Below, piece after piece: positions 28,830 to 39,650 of a DNA stretch of 64,000 nt; within the stretch, counting starts at the first letter, position 1, and each line of letters begins with the position of its first letter. A program made the translations under genes and the position numbers. Origin of the DNA: Proteus columbae (GTDB taxonomy: Bacteria > Pseudomonadota > Gammaproteobacteria > Enterobacterales > Enterobacteriaceae). The notes under the pieces are model-generated. The model was not told the DNA's origin and ran no database searches. It saw nothing but the letters and a program-made list of their open reading frames with translations. The stretch is from contig NZ_NGVR01000008.1 of NCBI RefSeq assembly GCF_002777965.1, positions 310,001 to 374,000 of the forward strand. Direction: 5' to 3'.

Positions 28830-29132
28830 CTAATCTAAAATTTCAACGATAGCTGCACCTACCTTGGTATCATCCGAGTTAGTTACATTAACTCTGTAGT
28901 AGTAAAATGATCGTTCGGGTGCTTGAACCATAATCGTGTCATTGGGTTCAACCCAATATGTGGTATCGGGATAAAAAACATGTGATGGTGGTGCCCAGTA
29001 ATTCACAACTTCTAATTTCGTTTCGCCATTATTAGTAACAATTACACTTTTAGTAACTGTTGGAATGATAGGCTCAGCATCGTCCCATACTGTAACTGTT
29101 TCCAAAGGTTGAATAACATAATTAGTCGACAT
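28830..29132 (-). CDS. PirA-like component of a binary toxin
   Basis: The protein has 100 residues from the ATG at 29132, chosen because AAGGA lies eight bases upstream; an ATG at 29141 abuts that site. It is predicted to be all beta. The segment EPIIPTVTKSVIVTNNGETKLEVVNYWAPP...DTIMVQAPERSFYYYRVNVTN lines up with PirA of Vibrio and Photorhabdus (PIIP, the N-x-G turn, the W-(G)AP segment, then P-x-x-x-FYY-x-R). PirA pairs with PirB to kill insect or shrimp gut cells; it probably provides receptor binding. The gene lies 11 bases downstream of the PirB-like gene, the reverse of the known pirA-pirB order. No signal peptide is seen. Confidence 0.8.
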   Translation of the reverse strand: MSTNYVIQPLETVTVWDDAEPIIPTVTKSVIVTNNGETKLEVVNYWAPPSHVFYPDTTYWVEPNDTIMVQAPERSFYYYRVNVTNSDDTKVGAAIVEILD

Positions 29133-29143
29133 AACGCGCATCC

Positions 29144-30448
29144 TTAACTGTTTTTATATAGACTACTGACATATTGCATCGCAAGTTCATTATTATATAT
29201 TGCTGAAATCGCTATCCCACACATTTGATGGCCAGATGATTGTATATATCCTGCAACATCATAGACCACATACATGGAGTTAATTGAAAATGGGCTGACT
29301 AAAGTGACTTCTTGTATAGGGTCATCATCAGGATGCTGACCTGCTACCATTGTATTATTAAGATTAGTGGTGAACTCAATTTGTGAAACAAAAGATTCCG
29401 CTCTCACGGATACCTGATTAATGAACTCACCACCATCAACATTAATATTCATGGTGTTTTGTCCAACATTGAATGAGTAATTGTTATTTGGCGTCATACC
29501 CATTTCATATTGTTCATCAGACTCGCTACAGGTAAACATTAGCCCAGTAGTTCGATGTGACACTGACAGGTCTGTATAAACATCGATAAAATTAATATAG
29601 CCATCTGGATAAGATGTTGGCTCCTGATATAAAGATCCCTGGATGTTTGTAGAAGGCATCATTGAGTTATCAGCTACTTCAGCAAATGTCATAGGCACTG
29701 AGAAATTTTGCCCGTCTAGACTTATAAGCTTATAGAAAGATCCAGCTGCCATGACTGGAACGTAGTAATTTTCCAGCGGTGCAGGCGCATTATAGTCTTC
29801 ATAATCCCCTGACCATAGTTCATTAAATAAAGACACGCTTGTTTCATAATATAACTTAACACTAAAGTAGGTCTGTATGTTGTTAAGATAAGTACTGCCT
29901 ATTGCCGAATTTATTGGAGATAAATAACTCTTGGAGCTTTGAACATCAGATTGAAGCAATGACTTTAATTGATTAACTTGATCTTGACTTAGTCCTAATT
30001 CATTAGAGTATTTAATGCCTTCAAGATATAAAGCAATTTTTAAATTCACAGCGGCGACAAAAAGTGGAGCAAATGCATATTTGAAATTAGTCCCTTCTAT
30101 TTTGAAGTTTTCTTCAATTCCAATTATATCTACAACCACTGTCATCAGTTCAGGGCCAGCAGTATCATACTGGGCATTAATCAACTGGTCATTGATAAAT
30201 GATACTTTATCCTGAAGCTCGCTTACCGCGGCCACAAGGCGATTCCAGTCGTCCTCTTGAATATCTTCATTAATAAGGCTTTGCACTTCCTGTTTAATCG
30301 TGCTCCATATATCTTCCTTATCTGTTGGCCATAAAAGGCCAAAAATGGTGCTTAGCACACCTCCGACCACTGGGATCTGACTGATACCATAATGTATTAT
30401 CGCACCGATATCAGATAAACCATCATTAAGCTTAAGTGTAGATGACAT
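29144..30448 (-). CDS. PirB-like pore-forming component of a binary toxin
   Basis: The protein has 434 residues from the ATG at 30448, chosen for AGAGG six bases upstream and a length near that of Vibrio PirB (about 438). The N-terminal half is helical and matches PirB and the Cry delta-endotoxin helix bundle: GISQIPVVGGVLSTIFGLLWP near residues 20-40, then IWSTIKQEVQSLINEDI and a GIEENFK block. The C-terminal half (from about 240) is beta-rich and lectin-like, with a SGHQMCGIAI segment matching the end of PirB. The likely action is membrane pore formation in host epithelium together with the PirA-like partner. Activity and host are unknown. Confidence 0.85.
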   Translation of the reverse strand: MSSTLKLNDGLSDIGAIIHYGISQIPVVGGVLSTIFGLLWPTDKEDIWSTIKQEVQSLINEDIQEDDWNRLVAAVSELQDKVSFINDQLINAQYDTAGPELMTVVVDIIGIEENFKIEGTNFKYAFAPLFVAAVNLKIALYLEGIKYSNELGLSQDQVNQLKSLLQSDVQSSKSYLSPINSAIGSTYLNNIQTYFSVKLYYETSVSLFNELWSGDYEDYNAPAPLENYYVPVMAAGSFYKLISLDGQNFSVPMTFAEVADNSMMPSTNIQGSLYQEPTSYPDGYINFIDVYTDLSVSHRTTGLMFTCSESDEQYEMGMTPNNNYSFNVGQNTMNINVDGGEFINQVSVRAESFVSQIEFTTNLNNTMVAGQHPDDDPIQEVTLVSPFSINSMYVVYDVAGYIQSSGHQMCGIAISAIYNNELAMQYVSSLYKNS

Positions 30449-30554
30449 ATTTAACCTCTTAATTATAGCAATGATAAAAAACAGAATGAGTGACTTAATG
30501 TGTTTTCTCTTGATTAGTTTCCGCACTTGCCAGAAACTAATAAATTAAAAACCA

Positions 30555-30569
30555 ATAAGAAAATCTTAT
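30555..30569 (-). promoter_or_regulatory. Inverted repeat upstream of the PirB-like gene
   Basis: ATAAGA-AAA-TCTTAT is a perfect dyad about 107 bp upstream of the PirB-like start, within a 258-bp AT-rich gap (30449-30706). It is a candidate regulator site of the toxin promoter; no clear -10/-35 pair was fixed. Confidence 0.35.
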
Positions 30570-30706
30570 CTTTTATAGTACGGATGTATATGACTTTTCA
30601 AAGTGAAATGTAATAAATCTAACGCAAGGCAAAGTTTCGCAAGTTATTTCTATTATTTTCTTATGTTTCAGTGACTTTTCCTAAAAATAGTCTATGCTTC
30701 GTTCAG

Positions 30707-30994
30707 TCAGTCTCTTAGCATTAAGGTGTCATCAGGGACGCTGTTGGTTAACCAAAAAAACACCATCATTTTACTGTTCTCTTTGAGTATTACAGATTGA
30801 CCTTCAGTTGTTGCATTACCATTAGGTTGTGATTCTAAGCGTGTATATCCGACTGTATGTCTATTATTTGATAAAACACCATCAGGATTAAAAACAAAAT
30901 GCTGTTTACTTCTATCTATTGTTAAACCAGTATTATTATCTAAAAAACGTTGATGCCCAAATAACAAATTATCTCTAATTGGTTTAACATCCAT
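30707..30994 (-). CDS. Unknown 95-residue protein upstream of the Pir-like pair
   Basis: This short protein is not recognised. It is polar with no signal peptide or membrane segment and is likely beta-rich (HFVFNPDGVL, QSVILKENSKMMVFFWLT). Its ribosome site is weak, and it lies on the same strand as the toxin pair 258 bp upstream, so it may be accessory cargo of the same insertion, a remnant of a larger gene, or a real small gene. Confidence 0.45.
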   Translation of the reverse strand: MDVKPIRDNLLFGHQRFLDNNTGLTIDRSKQHFVFNPDGVLSNNRHTVGYTRLESQPNGNATTEGQSVILKENSKMMVFFWLTNSVPDDTLMLRD

Positions 30995-31273
30995 TATATC
31001 TATGCCAATTTTTTATTCTTTATTAAATTTCCTTTCTCCTATTACTTTTTTTAATATCTTTGTTATTCTCATAAAATTAGCCTTATTAAAAATAAATTTA
31101 ACTCAATCAATAAAAACATATAAACTATATTATTCAATTAATGGATAAAATCCTTTATTAATAAATTTTACTTAACACCTTGCCTTAAATAGATTATTTA
31201 CCTTTGTAAATATTGTTTATGAAATCTCATCGTTAAGTAAAAACACCAACATTAAATAATTGAATTAATAAAA

Positions 31274-31315
31274 AACCTATTCCCTTCTATATTTAATAAT
31301 AGAAGAAAATAGGTT
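31274..31315 (-). terminator. Terminator of the yhiI-rbbA-yhhJ operon
   Basis: An outer stem AACCTATT / AATAGGTT and an inner stem TTCTAT / ATAGAA are separated by a 3x3 internal loop. Read leftward from the permease stop at 31342, the hairpin is followed by a T-run (A-run at 31269-31275). The rest of the gap 30995-31341 is AT-rich with nothing else recognised. Confidence 0.75.
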
Positions 31316-31341
31316 AATTTATCGATTAATATTTAAATTTA

Positions 31342-32469
31342 TTAGGCCATCGCCGAAATGGTTTTTCTAAAACGTAATAATGCTAATGAAAAAAATACAG
31401 CGCCAATAACAATTAAGATAATGAATTGAGGCCACACAATCGAGAAGTCAGCACCACGATATAAAATAGCCTGAGCTAAGCTAACAAAGTGTGTAGTTGG
31501 CATTGTTTGCATTACATCTTGTACAAACTGAGGCATACTTTCTCGTGATGTCATCCCTCCGGATAACATATTTAATGGCAACAATACCATAATCATCAAT
31601 AAACCAAATTGAGGCATTGAACGAGCCATTGTTCCTAAAAAAATACCTATTGAGGTTGTCGCAAATAAGCTTAAAGCGACACCACACATAAACAACAGAA
31701 CAGAACCTTCAATAGGAACATGAAGTAAAGATTTCACGACTAATATCAGCGACATAGCTGATGCCAGTAATACAACTAATCCCATTGACCATATCTTAGA
31801 AAGCATAATTTCAAAGGGAGTTACAGGCATAACCAGTAAGTGCTCAATGGTGCCATGCTCTCGCTCTCTTATTAATGCTGCTCCTGTTAATACTATCGAT
31901 AACATAGTGATATTATTGATAATTGCCATAACAGAGCCAAACCAAGATTGTGTCAGATTCGGGTTGAAACTCATTCTAACTTCCAGATCAACAGGCAGTG
32001 GATCGTTGGTTCTATTTTTTGCTAAAAATGTTTTTGCTTCCCCCATTACAATATTTTGAATATAGCTATTACCTAAGAAAGCTTGGCTCATTCTCGTTGC
32101 ATCAATATTAACTTGTATTTCAGGTTTTCGGCCTGCTAAGAGATCTCGCTGAAAATTAGGCGGAATATCGAGTGCAAAGGTATAAGCACCTCTATCTAAC
32201 AAACCATCAATTTGCTCAGGAGTAATTTCAGCTGGAGGTAAGAAATAAGGCATATAAAAACTATTTACAATACGTGCAGATAGCTGTGATTTGTCTTGAT
32301 CAGCAACAGCAATCGGCGCGTGATGTAACGAGCCGGGTGTAACAGTTGCTGATGAATAAATAGACACAGTAAAAGCAAACACAATTAACGCCAACATCGC
32401 TTTATCACGAGAGAGACTGCGCAGCTCTTTTACGCCTAAATTAAACACATTTTGAATTGTGCGCCACAT
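31342..32469 (-). CDS. yhhJ: ABC-2 type permease YhhJ-like
   Basis: The 375-residue ABC-2 permease has an N-terminal membrane helix, a large extracytoplasmic domain (about residues 50-170) and five further helices with the REREHGTIEHLLVMPVTPFEIMLSKI block that marks this family. It is the last gene of the YhiI-RbbA-YhhJ type operon and starts directly at the rbbA stop. It probably forms, with RbbA and the membrane-fusion protein, an exporter whose substrate is not known. Confidence 0.9.
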   Translation of the reverse strand: MWRTIQNVFNLGVKELRSLSRDKAMLALIVFAFTVSIYSSATVTPGSLHHAPIAVADQDKSQLSARIVNSFYMPYFLPPAEITPEQIDGLLDRGAYTFALDIPPNFQRDLLAGRKPEIQVNIDATRMSQAFLGNSYIQNIVMGEAKTFLAKNRTNDPLPVDLEVRMSFNPNLTQSWFGSVMAIINNITMLSIVLTGAALIREREHGTIEHLLVMPVTPFEIMLSKIWSMGLVVLLASAMSLILVVKSLLHVPIEGSVLLFMCGVALSLFATTSIGIFLGTMARSMPQFGLLMIMVLLPLNMLSGGMTSRESMPQFVQDVMQTMPTTHFVSLAQAILYRGADFSIVWPQFIILIVIGAVFFSLALLRFRKTISAMA

Positions 32470-35238
32470 TTAAGCCTCCTGCTTTTTCAAGAAAAAGACA
32501 CTCAGCCCAATAACAATTGGGATAGTGATAAGCAAAGGAATAAAAGACCAAGGTAAATCAAAAAGGTTTAATCCCTTAGAGAAGGTCCCTCTTGAAATAG
32601 TTAAAAAGTGAGATGTAGGATAAATATGCCCTATCCATTTACCTATACCTTCCAGTGACGAAACAGGGTCAATCATTCCTGAAAATTGCGTTGCTGGAAT
32701 TAAGGTAATAATTGAAGTACCAAAAATGGCTGCAATCTGACTTTTCATAAAGCATGAAATGAGTAACCCCATTCCAGTAGCAATAGTGATATAGAGTAAT
32801 GCGCCTAAAGAAAGCGTTAACATACTCCCTTTAAAACTCACCCCAAACACAAAGACCGAAAGCGCACAGAGCATAAAAAAGTTAAACATACCCAATAAGA
32901 TATAAGGAAATTGCTTACCTAACAAAAACTCTGCTTTGGTGATAGGTGTAACATAAAGGTTGATAATAGAACCAAGCTCTTTTTCACGAACGACGCTCAA
33001 TGCACTTAACATTGCGGGGATCATCATTAATAAAAGAGGAATAACTGCAGGTACAATGGCTGGTAAACTTTTTACATCTGGATTGTAGCGATAACGGGTT
33101 TCTATATTAATAGGTGACAATTTATCAACCACATTAGTTGGTTGACGCATAGCCATATCAAGCATCCATGTTGTATGCATTGCCTGAATATAACCGCGAA
33201 CAGTTTCAGCCCGATTAGGCATTGCACCATCAATCCAGACACCTATTTTTACAGTGTGGCCTTTGGCAACATCCCGTGCAAAGTTAGGAGGAATTTCAAT
33301 TGCAACCGTAATATCACCACTACGCAACCGCTTTTCCAGTTGGTCATAATCGGTGATGGGTGCTTTTTCAATAAAATAACGAGAGCCCGAAAGATTTTGG
33401 CTATATGCCTGACTTAACCCTGTTTTATCTCTATCCATAATACCGAAGCGTAGATTTTCAACATCTAAACTAATACCGTAACCCATAATAAACATTAGGA
33501 TCACCGTACCTAATAGCGCTAAAGTAAGGCGTACAGGATCTCGGCGTAATTCCATACCTTCGCGAATACTATAACTAAATAAACGTCGTAAACTAAATCG
33601 TTGCTTTAGTGCTTTTTCTGCACTTTCATCACTAGATGCAGGAAGTTGTAGGCTTTTTTCATCAAGTTCAGGTGTTTCTTGTTCACCTGATGCCTTTTTA
33701 AGGTAATCAATAAAGACTTCTTCAAGCGTATCAAATTGACTATTTTTAACTAAATTTGCAGGTGTATCTGTAACTAATACTTTACCAGCATGCATTAGCG
33801 ACATTCGGTCACAACGTGCTGCTTCATTCATAAAGTGAGTTGAGATAAAAATAGTGACACCGTCACGTCTTGATAGGTCAACCATCAAGTTCCAGAACAT
33901 ATCTCGCGCAATGGGGTCAACCCCTGAAGTCGGTTCATCCAATATCAACATTTCAGGTTTATGGATAACAGCAACAGCGAGCGACAAACGCTGACGAATA
34001 CCTAATGGCAAACCATCAGGCATTATTTCTTCAACATCAGTTAAATTAAAACGCTCACTCATTTCCTTAACACGTTGAGGAATTTCCTCTTCTGGAATAT
34101 GAAAAAGTTTAGCGTGTAATTCAAGATTTTGTCGTACAGTCAATTCACTATAAAGTGAAAATGCTTGAGACATATAACCAACACGACGACGTGTTTCAAT
34201 ATCTTTAGGATCAACTTCTTGACCAAATAACCAAGCTCGCCCTTCGCTCGCTTCGAGTAAACCTGTCAACATTTTCATGGTGGTTGATTTACCACAACCA
34301 TTCGATCCTAAAAATCCAAAAATTTCTCCTTTAGGAATACGAAAGCTCACATGGTCTACTGCAACAAATTGCCCAAAACGCATGGTTAAATCTTGTGCTT
34401 CAATAGCGATAGTATCATCGTCACTTTTATCTCTTGGTGGGATAATCACTTTTTGGTGATCTTTCTTTTTCTCTTCTGGCAATAACTCGATAAAAGCAGC
34501 TTCTAGTTCATCAGTATGAGTTTGGGCTTTTAATTCATCAGCATGACCAGTTGCTAATATTTTTCCGGCATCCATAGCAACCAACCAATCAAAACGTTCA
34601 GCTTCTTCCATATAAGCAGTCGCAACTAATACGCTCATATTTTTTTGACGCTTACGTATACGATTAATTAATTCCCAAAATTGTGCTCGTGATAATGGGT
34701 CAACCCCAGTTGTAGGTTCATCAAGAATAAGTAATTCTGGATCATGAATAAGCGCACAACACAAACCCAGTTTTTGTTTCATTCCTCCAGAAAGTTTACC
34801 TGCTGGTCTATCACGAAACGGTGCCAAACCGGTACTTTCAAGTAAGTCATTTATGCGTTCTGCCCGTTCTTGTTTTGATTGACCAAATAACCGGCCAAAA
34901 AAATCAACGTTTTCAAAAACAGAAAGTGTGTGATAAAGGTTTTTACCTAATCCTTGAGGCATATAAGCAATTCGAGGACAAACGGCTCTTCGGTGTTCAA
35001 CATCATTCATATCACCGTTTAAAACAATTATTTGCCCAGTTTGAATTTCTCTCGCACCAGCAATAAGAGAGATCAAACTCGATTTCCCTACACCATCAGG
35101 GCCAATTAATCCGACCATTTTTCCAGCAGGAATAGCCAATGTCACATCATCAAGCGCTTTGGTATCGCCATAATGTTGGGATACATGAGTCAATTCAATG
35201 ATATGAGAATGACTTTGCGTTCTCATTGTTTGACTCAT
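32470..35238 (-). CDS. rbbA: RbbA: fused double ATPase and ABC-2 permease
   Basis: The 922-residue protein reads close to E. coli RbbA. It has two ABC ATPase domains in tandem: the first with GPDGVGKSS and LSGGMKQ, the second with GSNGCGKST and an atypical signature [10 protein letters not shown]; both have the LILDEPT Walker B. An ABC-2 permease domain follows with [26 protein letters not shown]. coli RbbA has been described as a ribosome-associated ATPase, while the domain layout and operon suggest an exporter; both roles may be true. It overlaps the upstream yhiI stop by four bases. Confidence 0.95.
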   Translation of the reverse strand: MSQTMRTQSHSHIIELTHVSQHYGDTKALDDVTLAIPAGKMVGLIGPDGVGKSSLISLIAGAREIQTGQIIVLNGDMNDVEHRRAVCPRIAYMPQGLGKNLYHTLSVFENVDFFGRLFGQSKQERAERINDLLESTGLAPFRDRPAGKLSGGMKQKLGLCCALIHDPELLILDEPTTGVDPLSRAQFWELINRIRKRQKNMSVLVATAYMEEAERFDWLVAMDAGKILATGHADELKAQTHTDELEAAFIELLPEEKKKDHQKVIIPPRDKSDDDTIAIEAQDLTMRFGQFVAVDHVSFRIPKGEIFGFLGSNGCGKSTTMKMLTGLLEASEGRAWLFGQEVDPKDIETRRRVGYMSQAFSLYSELTVRQNLELHAKLFHIPEEEIPQRVKEMSERFNLTDVEEIMPDGLPLGIRQRLSLAVAVIHKPEMLILDEPTSGVDPIARDMFWNLMVDLSRRDGVTIFISTHFMNEAARCDRMSLMHAGKVLVTDTPANLVKNSQFDTLEEVFIDYLKKASGEQETPELDEKSLQLPASSDESAEKALKQRFSLRRLFSYSIREGMELRRDPVRLTLALLGTVILMFIMGYGISLDVENLRFGIMDRDKTGLSQAYSQNLSGSRYFIEKAPITDYDQLEKRLRSGDITVAIEIPPNFARDVAKGHTVKIGVWIDGAMPNRAETVRGYIQAMHTTWMLDMAMRQPTNVVDKLSPINIETRYRYNPDVKSLPAIVPAVIPLLLMMIPAMLSALSVVREKELGSIINLYVTPITKAEFLLGKQFPYILLGMFNFFMLCALSVFVFGVSFKGSMLTLSLGALLYITIATGMGLLISCFMKSQIAAIFGTSIITLIPATQFSGMIDPVSSLEGIGKWIGHIYPTSHFLTISRGTFSKGLNLFDLPWSFIPLLITIPIVIGLSVFFLKKQEA

Positions 35239-36308
35239 TGCGGTAATTTCACCTCTAAATCAGTTGGCCAAGATTGATTATTATCTAAACGAATATAAGC
35301 ACGACCCGGTAAACCTGTTTTTACATATTCAAGGTGTTTTTCAAGTAATTCAGGTGCAATACGCGCTCTTACACGGAACATGAGTTTTAATCGTTCATTA
35401 TCAGTTTCAACAGTTTTTGGTGTAAATTGAGCGACACTAGCAACATAGGTTGTTTTTGCAGGAATAACGATATGAGGTGCTGCATCTAAAATAATATGAA
35501 CTTCACTTCCTAATGCAGCTTTACCAGCAGCTTCTGTTGGTAAAAAGAACGTCATATAAACATCACTTAAATCGACCATATTTAATACACGACCGCCAGC
35601 GCCTAAAACTTCACCGGGCTCTGCGACACGATACTGAACACGACCATTACGCGGTGCTTTTAAAATGCTGTCATCCAATTCTGCTAAAATACGTCTTTCG
35701 GTTGCCGTTGCAGCATCCACTTTTGTATTAGCTTGAATGATCCCAGCTTTAGCTGATTCTATTGCTGCAATGGTTGCAGTTTCTTGAGCTTTAGCAGCTT
35801 CAACCGCCGCTCTTGCTCCTTCTGTTCTTGCAATATCATCATCTAATTGTTGAATAGAAATAGCATTAGTTTTTACTAAAGCGCGAGAACGATTAAGTCT
35901 TTTTTGTGCAGCATCAAGCTCTGCTATACGTTGACGAACAACTGCTTGAGCTGCAAGTTGTTCACTTTTACGTTGTGATAATGCAGATTGTGCAGTGACC
36001 ACACTGCTTTTTGCTTGGTTTAATTGAGCTTGAACTTCATGAAGTTGTTCTTTAAGTGTTCGGGTGTCCATATTTGCTAACACTTCACCCGCTTTAACAA
36101 AATCACCTTCTTGCACTAAAATAGAGTCTATTCTTCCCGGACTCTTTGTTGAAATATCAATTTCTGTTGCTTCTATTCTCCCATTACTTTGAGCAAATCC
36201 TGAAGGAAGTGTGGGTGCTTGAGATTTCCACCAAAAAATTCCCGCGGCAATAACCGCGACAAGAATGATACTATAAACAAAAAAACGACTCTTTTTTTGA
36301 TTTTTCAT
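35235..36308 (-). CDS. yhiI: HlyD/EmrA-family membrane fusion protein YhiI-like
   Basis: The 357-residue protein has an N-terminal membrane anchor (about residues 7-27) and then a lipoyl half ([36 protein letters not shown]). A long alpha-helical hairpin rich in Ala/Gln/Glu (about 75-205) follows, then the returning lipoyl half ([25 protein letters not shown]) and a beta-barrel. This is the periplasmic adaptor of an ABC exporter; an outer-membrane TolC-like partner is needed and is not encoded here. It is the first gene of the operon. Confidence 0.92.
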   Translation of the reverse strand: MKNQKKSRFFVYSIILVAVIAAGIFWWKSQAPTLPSGFAQSNGRIEATEIDISTKSPGRIDSILVQEGDFVKAGEVLANMDTRTLKEQLHEVQAQLNQAKSSVVTAQSALSQRKSEQLAAQAVVRQRIAELDAAQKRLNRSRALVKTNAISIQQLDDDIARTEGARAAVEAAKAQETATIAAIESAKAGIIQANTKVDAATATERRILAELDDSILKAPRNGRVQYRVAEPGEVLGAGGRVLNMVDLSDVYMTFFLPTEAAGKAALGSEVHIILDAAPHIVIPAKTTYVASVAQFTPKTVETDNERLKLMFRVRARIAPELLEKHLEYVKTGLPGRAYIRLDNNQSWPTDLEVKLPQ

Positions 36309-37185
<877 letters not shown>

Positions 37186-38220
37186 ATGAATAATATTAAG
37201 TATAAACTCGCCACAATAACACTTTGCACTCTGTTTTCTGCCTCTGTTTTCGCAAATACTGATTCCCCTATTCGCCTTGTAATTCATGGTGGTGCAGGAA
37301 CAATCACTAAAGACACCATCACTCCAGAACAAGAAAAAGAATATAAAGAAAAACTAACCGAAGCATTAAATGCGGGATATGCTGTTTTGAATAGTGGAGG
37401 CACTAGCATAGAAGCTGTTCAAAAATCCATTAATGTGATGGAAGATTCCCCCTTATTTAATGCAGGTAAAGGTGCGGTTTTTACCCATGATGGTCGTAAT
37501 GAACTTGATGCTTCTATTATGGATGGTAAAACCCGAAAAGCTGGCGCTGTTGCCGGTGTAACTACGGTTAAAAATCCAATTAACGCCGCCATTGCCGTGA
37601 TGGAAAAAAGTCCACATGTTATGATGGTTTCTAATGGTGCTGATCTTTTTGCTAAAGAACAAGGGCTTACTATTGTTGATCCTTCTTATTTTAGAACTGA
37701 ACATCGTTGGCAACAACTTCAAAAAGCAATAGAAAAAGAACAAGTCGTTTTAGACCATGATGGTAAAACCGCCGCTCTTTTTGTTGATCCTATGATGTAC
37801 GATTATAAATATGGCACCGTTGGTGCGGTTGCACTTGACCAACATGGCAACTTGGCGGCTGGAACTTCTACGGGAGGAATGACAAATAAGCGTTATGGTC
37901 GAGTTGGTGATTCCCCAATTATTGGTGCGGGTAATTATGCTGATAATGAAACCGTTGCTGTATCTGCAACAGGATCTGGTGAAATGTTTATCAGAACATT
38001 AACTGCCTTCAATATTGCAGCCCAAGTTAAATATAAAAATTTACCGTTAGAAGAAGCCGCTCAAAATGCACTTGATGAAGTTAAAGCAATTAATGGTAGT
38101 GGCGGTGTTATCGTATTAGATAAAACAGGTAACTACACAATGAGTTTTAATTCTGAAGGCATGTATCGTGGCACAATTGCTAATGATGGAAAACCTGTTG
38201 TCGCAATTTATAAAGAGTAA
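37186..38220 (+). CDS. Periplasmic Ntn-type L-asparaginase / isoaspartyl peptidase
   Basis: The 344-residue precursor has a signal peptide (MNNIKYKLATITLCTLFSASVFA) and then the IaaA fold: VIHGGAGTI near residue 31, FNAGKGAVFTHDGRNELDASIMDG, and the self-cleavage site before Thr211 in YKYGTVGAVALD, followed by GTSTGGMTNKRYGRVGDSPIIGAGNYA. Autocleavage should give alpha and beta chains with Thr211 as nucleophile. The enzyme removes isoaspartyl residues from peptides and hydrolyses asparagine. E. coli IaaA lacks such a clear secretion signal, so the periplasmic location here is noteworthy. It stands alone. Confidence 0.92.
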   Translation: MNNIKYKLATITLCTLFSASVFANTDSPIRLVIHGGAGTITKDTITPEQEKEYKEKLTEALNAGYAVLNSGGTSIEAVQKSINVMEDSPLFNAGKGAVFTHDGRNELDASIMDGKTRKAGAVAGVTTVKNPINAAIAVMEKSPHVMMVSNGADLFAKEQGLTIVDPSYFRTEHRWQQLQKAIEKEQVVLDHDGKTAALFVDPMMYDYKYGTVGAVALDQHGNLAAGTSTGGMTNKRYGRVGDSPIIGAGNYADNETVAVSATGSGEMFIRTLTAFNIAAQVKYKNLPLEEAAQNALDEVKAINGSGGVIVLDKTGNYTMSFNSEGMYRGTIANDGKPVVAIYKE

Positions 38221-38243
38221 TTTAAATATCCATTGATTATTTT

Positions 38244-38307
38244 GCACCCAATTTTTGCCGTTATCTTCGTTATTTCTCAGTCGATAAACGGTGAAAATCT
38301 TGGGTGC
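38244..38307. other. Long imperfect hairpin upstream of an orphan recombinase
   Basis: Outer arms GCACCCAA / TTGGGTGC, then TTTT / AAAA, a small internal loop, CCGTT / AACGG, one unpaired base and ATC / GAT enclose a 17-nt apical loop. The fold spans 64 nt. Neither strand has a T-run after it, so it does not look like a terminator of the asparaginase gene. It lies 253 bp before the recombinase start. The rest of the 340-bp gap holds a second small hairpin (38477-38513). Confidence 0.5.
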
Positions 38308-38560
38308 GAAAACGATATAAACTCACTTTTCCTCTTCTTATTCCCTACTCTTTTTCTTAACGCTATTTAACGTGTTTTTCTCTTTAACTCGACTTGGCTG
38401 TTATTTACTCCAAAAAAGCTCACCAAATAACCTTATTGAGGACAAAATAAACAAGATCGCTTCTACTTATTAAAATGATCCTTTGAAAAAGTAGCTTTTT
38501 TCTTTTTTGGATCTGTTAGAATATTCATCATGGTTATGTTGATTTAATAAGGAAATCACA

Positions 38561-39553
38561 GTGGAATTTCACCACGACGATCAGGACTTAACACCTGAAA
38601 CATCGCTAGTCTTGCCTGAAAAACAAGCAATATTGGATCTGAATGCAACATTCACCTCGCCTGCTCACACTAATCCTGCAATGGCATATTTAATGAGTCT
38701 AGGTTCAAAACGTAGTCGTCAAACAATGGGATCGTTTCTTACTATTGTTGCTAAGATGATCGGTTTTTCTTCTCTTAAAAATTGCCAATGGGGAGCTCTT
38801 CGCCGTCATCATATTCAAGCTATTATTGATATGCTATCTGATGCCAATAAAGCCCCCGCTACTATCAATACTTATCTTGCTGCTTTAAAAGGTGTTGCTT
38901 TAGAAGCTTGGGCAATGAAACAAATGGATACTGAAAGTTATCAGCATATCCGCCAAGTAAAATCTGTAAGAGGAAGTCGGCTACCTAAAGGCCGTGCACT
39001 AACTAGCAGTGAAATCCGTGCTTTATTTAGAAGTTGTGAAAAAGACAATTCATCGAAAGGTTTAAGAGATGCCGCAATATTAAGTGTGTTATTAGGTTGT
39101 GGATTACGTCGTTCAGAAATAGTCGCCATTAATTACGAACACATTCAATTTCGTGATCAAGCTTTTCTTGTTAGAGGTAAAGGTAATAAAGAACGAATGT
39201 CTTATATGCCTGATGATACTTGGGATCGCGTTCAATTATGGATTGATGAAATAAGAGGTACACAAGATGGCCCTCTTTTCACTCGCATTCGCCGGTTTGA
39301 TGATGTTACTGATGAGCGAATAACAGACCAAGCCATTTATTATATTTTAGAAATACGCCAACAAGAAAGTGGTATTGATAAATTTGCTCCCCATGATTTG
39401 AGAAGAACCTTTGCTTCAGCAATGCTTGATAACGGTGAAGATATTGTCACGGTAAAAGATGCTATGGGTCATGCCAGTATTATGACAACTCAGCGTTATG
39501 ATAGACGTGGAGATGATCGACTAAGAAAAGCGGCTCGACATTTACGTTTTTAG
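38561..39553 (+). CDS. Tyrosine recombinase (XerC/D-like phage-integrase family)
   Basis: The protein has 330 residues from a GTG behind AAGGAAATCACA. An N-terminal SAM-like core-binding domain (about 35-130) precedes a catalytic domain with the full set of active residues: Arg in GCGLRRSE, Lys in GKGNKE, His-x-x-Arg in HDLRRTF, His in GHAS and the Tyr nucleophile in TTQRYDRR. There is no integron-type insertion and no arm-binding domain, so it resembles a standalone Xer-like resolvase or invertase. No tRNA, excisionase or phage gene lies nearby, so its target is unknown; the hairpin upstream is one candidate. Confidence 0.88.
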   Translation: MEFHHDDQDLTPETSLVLPEKQAILDLNATFTSPAHTNPAMAYLMSLGSKRSRQTMGSFLTIVAKMIGFSSLKNCQWGALRRHHIQAIIDMLSDANKAPATINTYLAALKGVALEAWAMKQMDTESYQHIRQVKSVRGSRLPKGRALTSSEIRALFRSCEKDNSSKGLRDAAILSVLLGCGLRRSEIVAINYEHIQFRDQAFLVRGKGNKERMSYMPDDTWDRVQLWIDEIRGTQDGPLFTRIRRFDDVTDERITDQAIYYILEIRQQESGIDKFAPHDLRRTFASAMLDNGEDIVTVKDAMGHASIMTTQRYDRRGDDRLRKAARHLRF

Positions 39554-39568
39554 TTTTTATTCTAAAAA

Positions 39569-39598
39569 ATACCCAATTTAATAAATTAAACTGGGTAT
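39569..39598. terminator. Terminator between the recombinase and amn
   Basis: ATACCCA / TGGGTAT with AT-rich inner pairs forms a hairpin. The A-run at 39564-39569 gives a T-run for the minus-strand amn transcript, and a weaker T-rich stretch follows on the plus side. Confidence 0.7.
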
Positions 39599-39650
39599 TA
39601 AATTAAGTTTATTTTTTTAACATGCTGTTTTGCTGTTATTTTGTTGTGGT

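Noticed and set aside
38244..38307. Integron attC site
   Set aside because: The required GTTRRRY/RYYYAAC core pairs are not clear and the recombinase lacks the integron-specific insertion.
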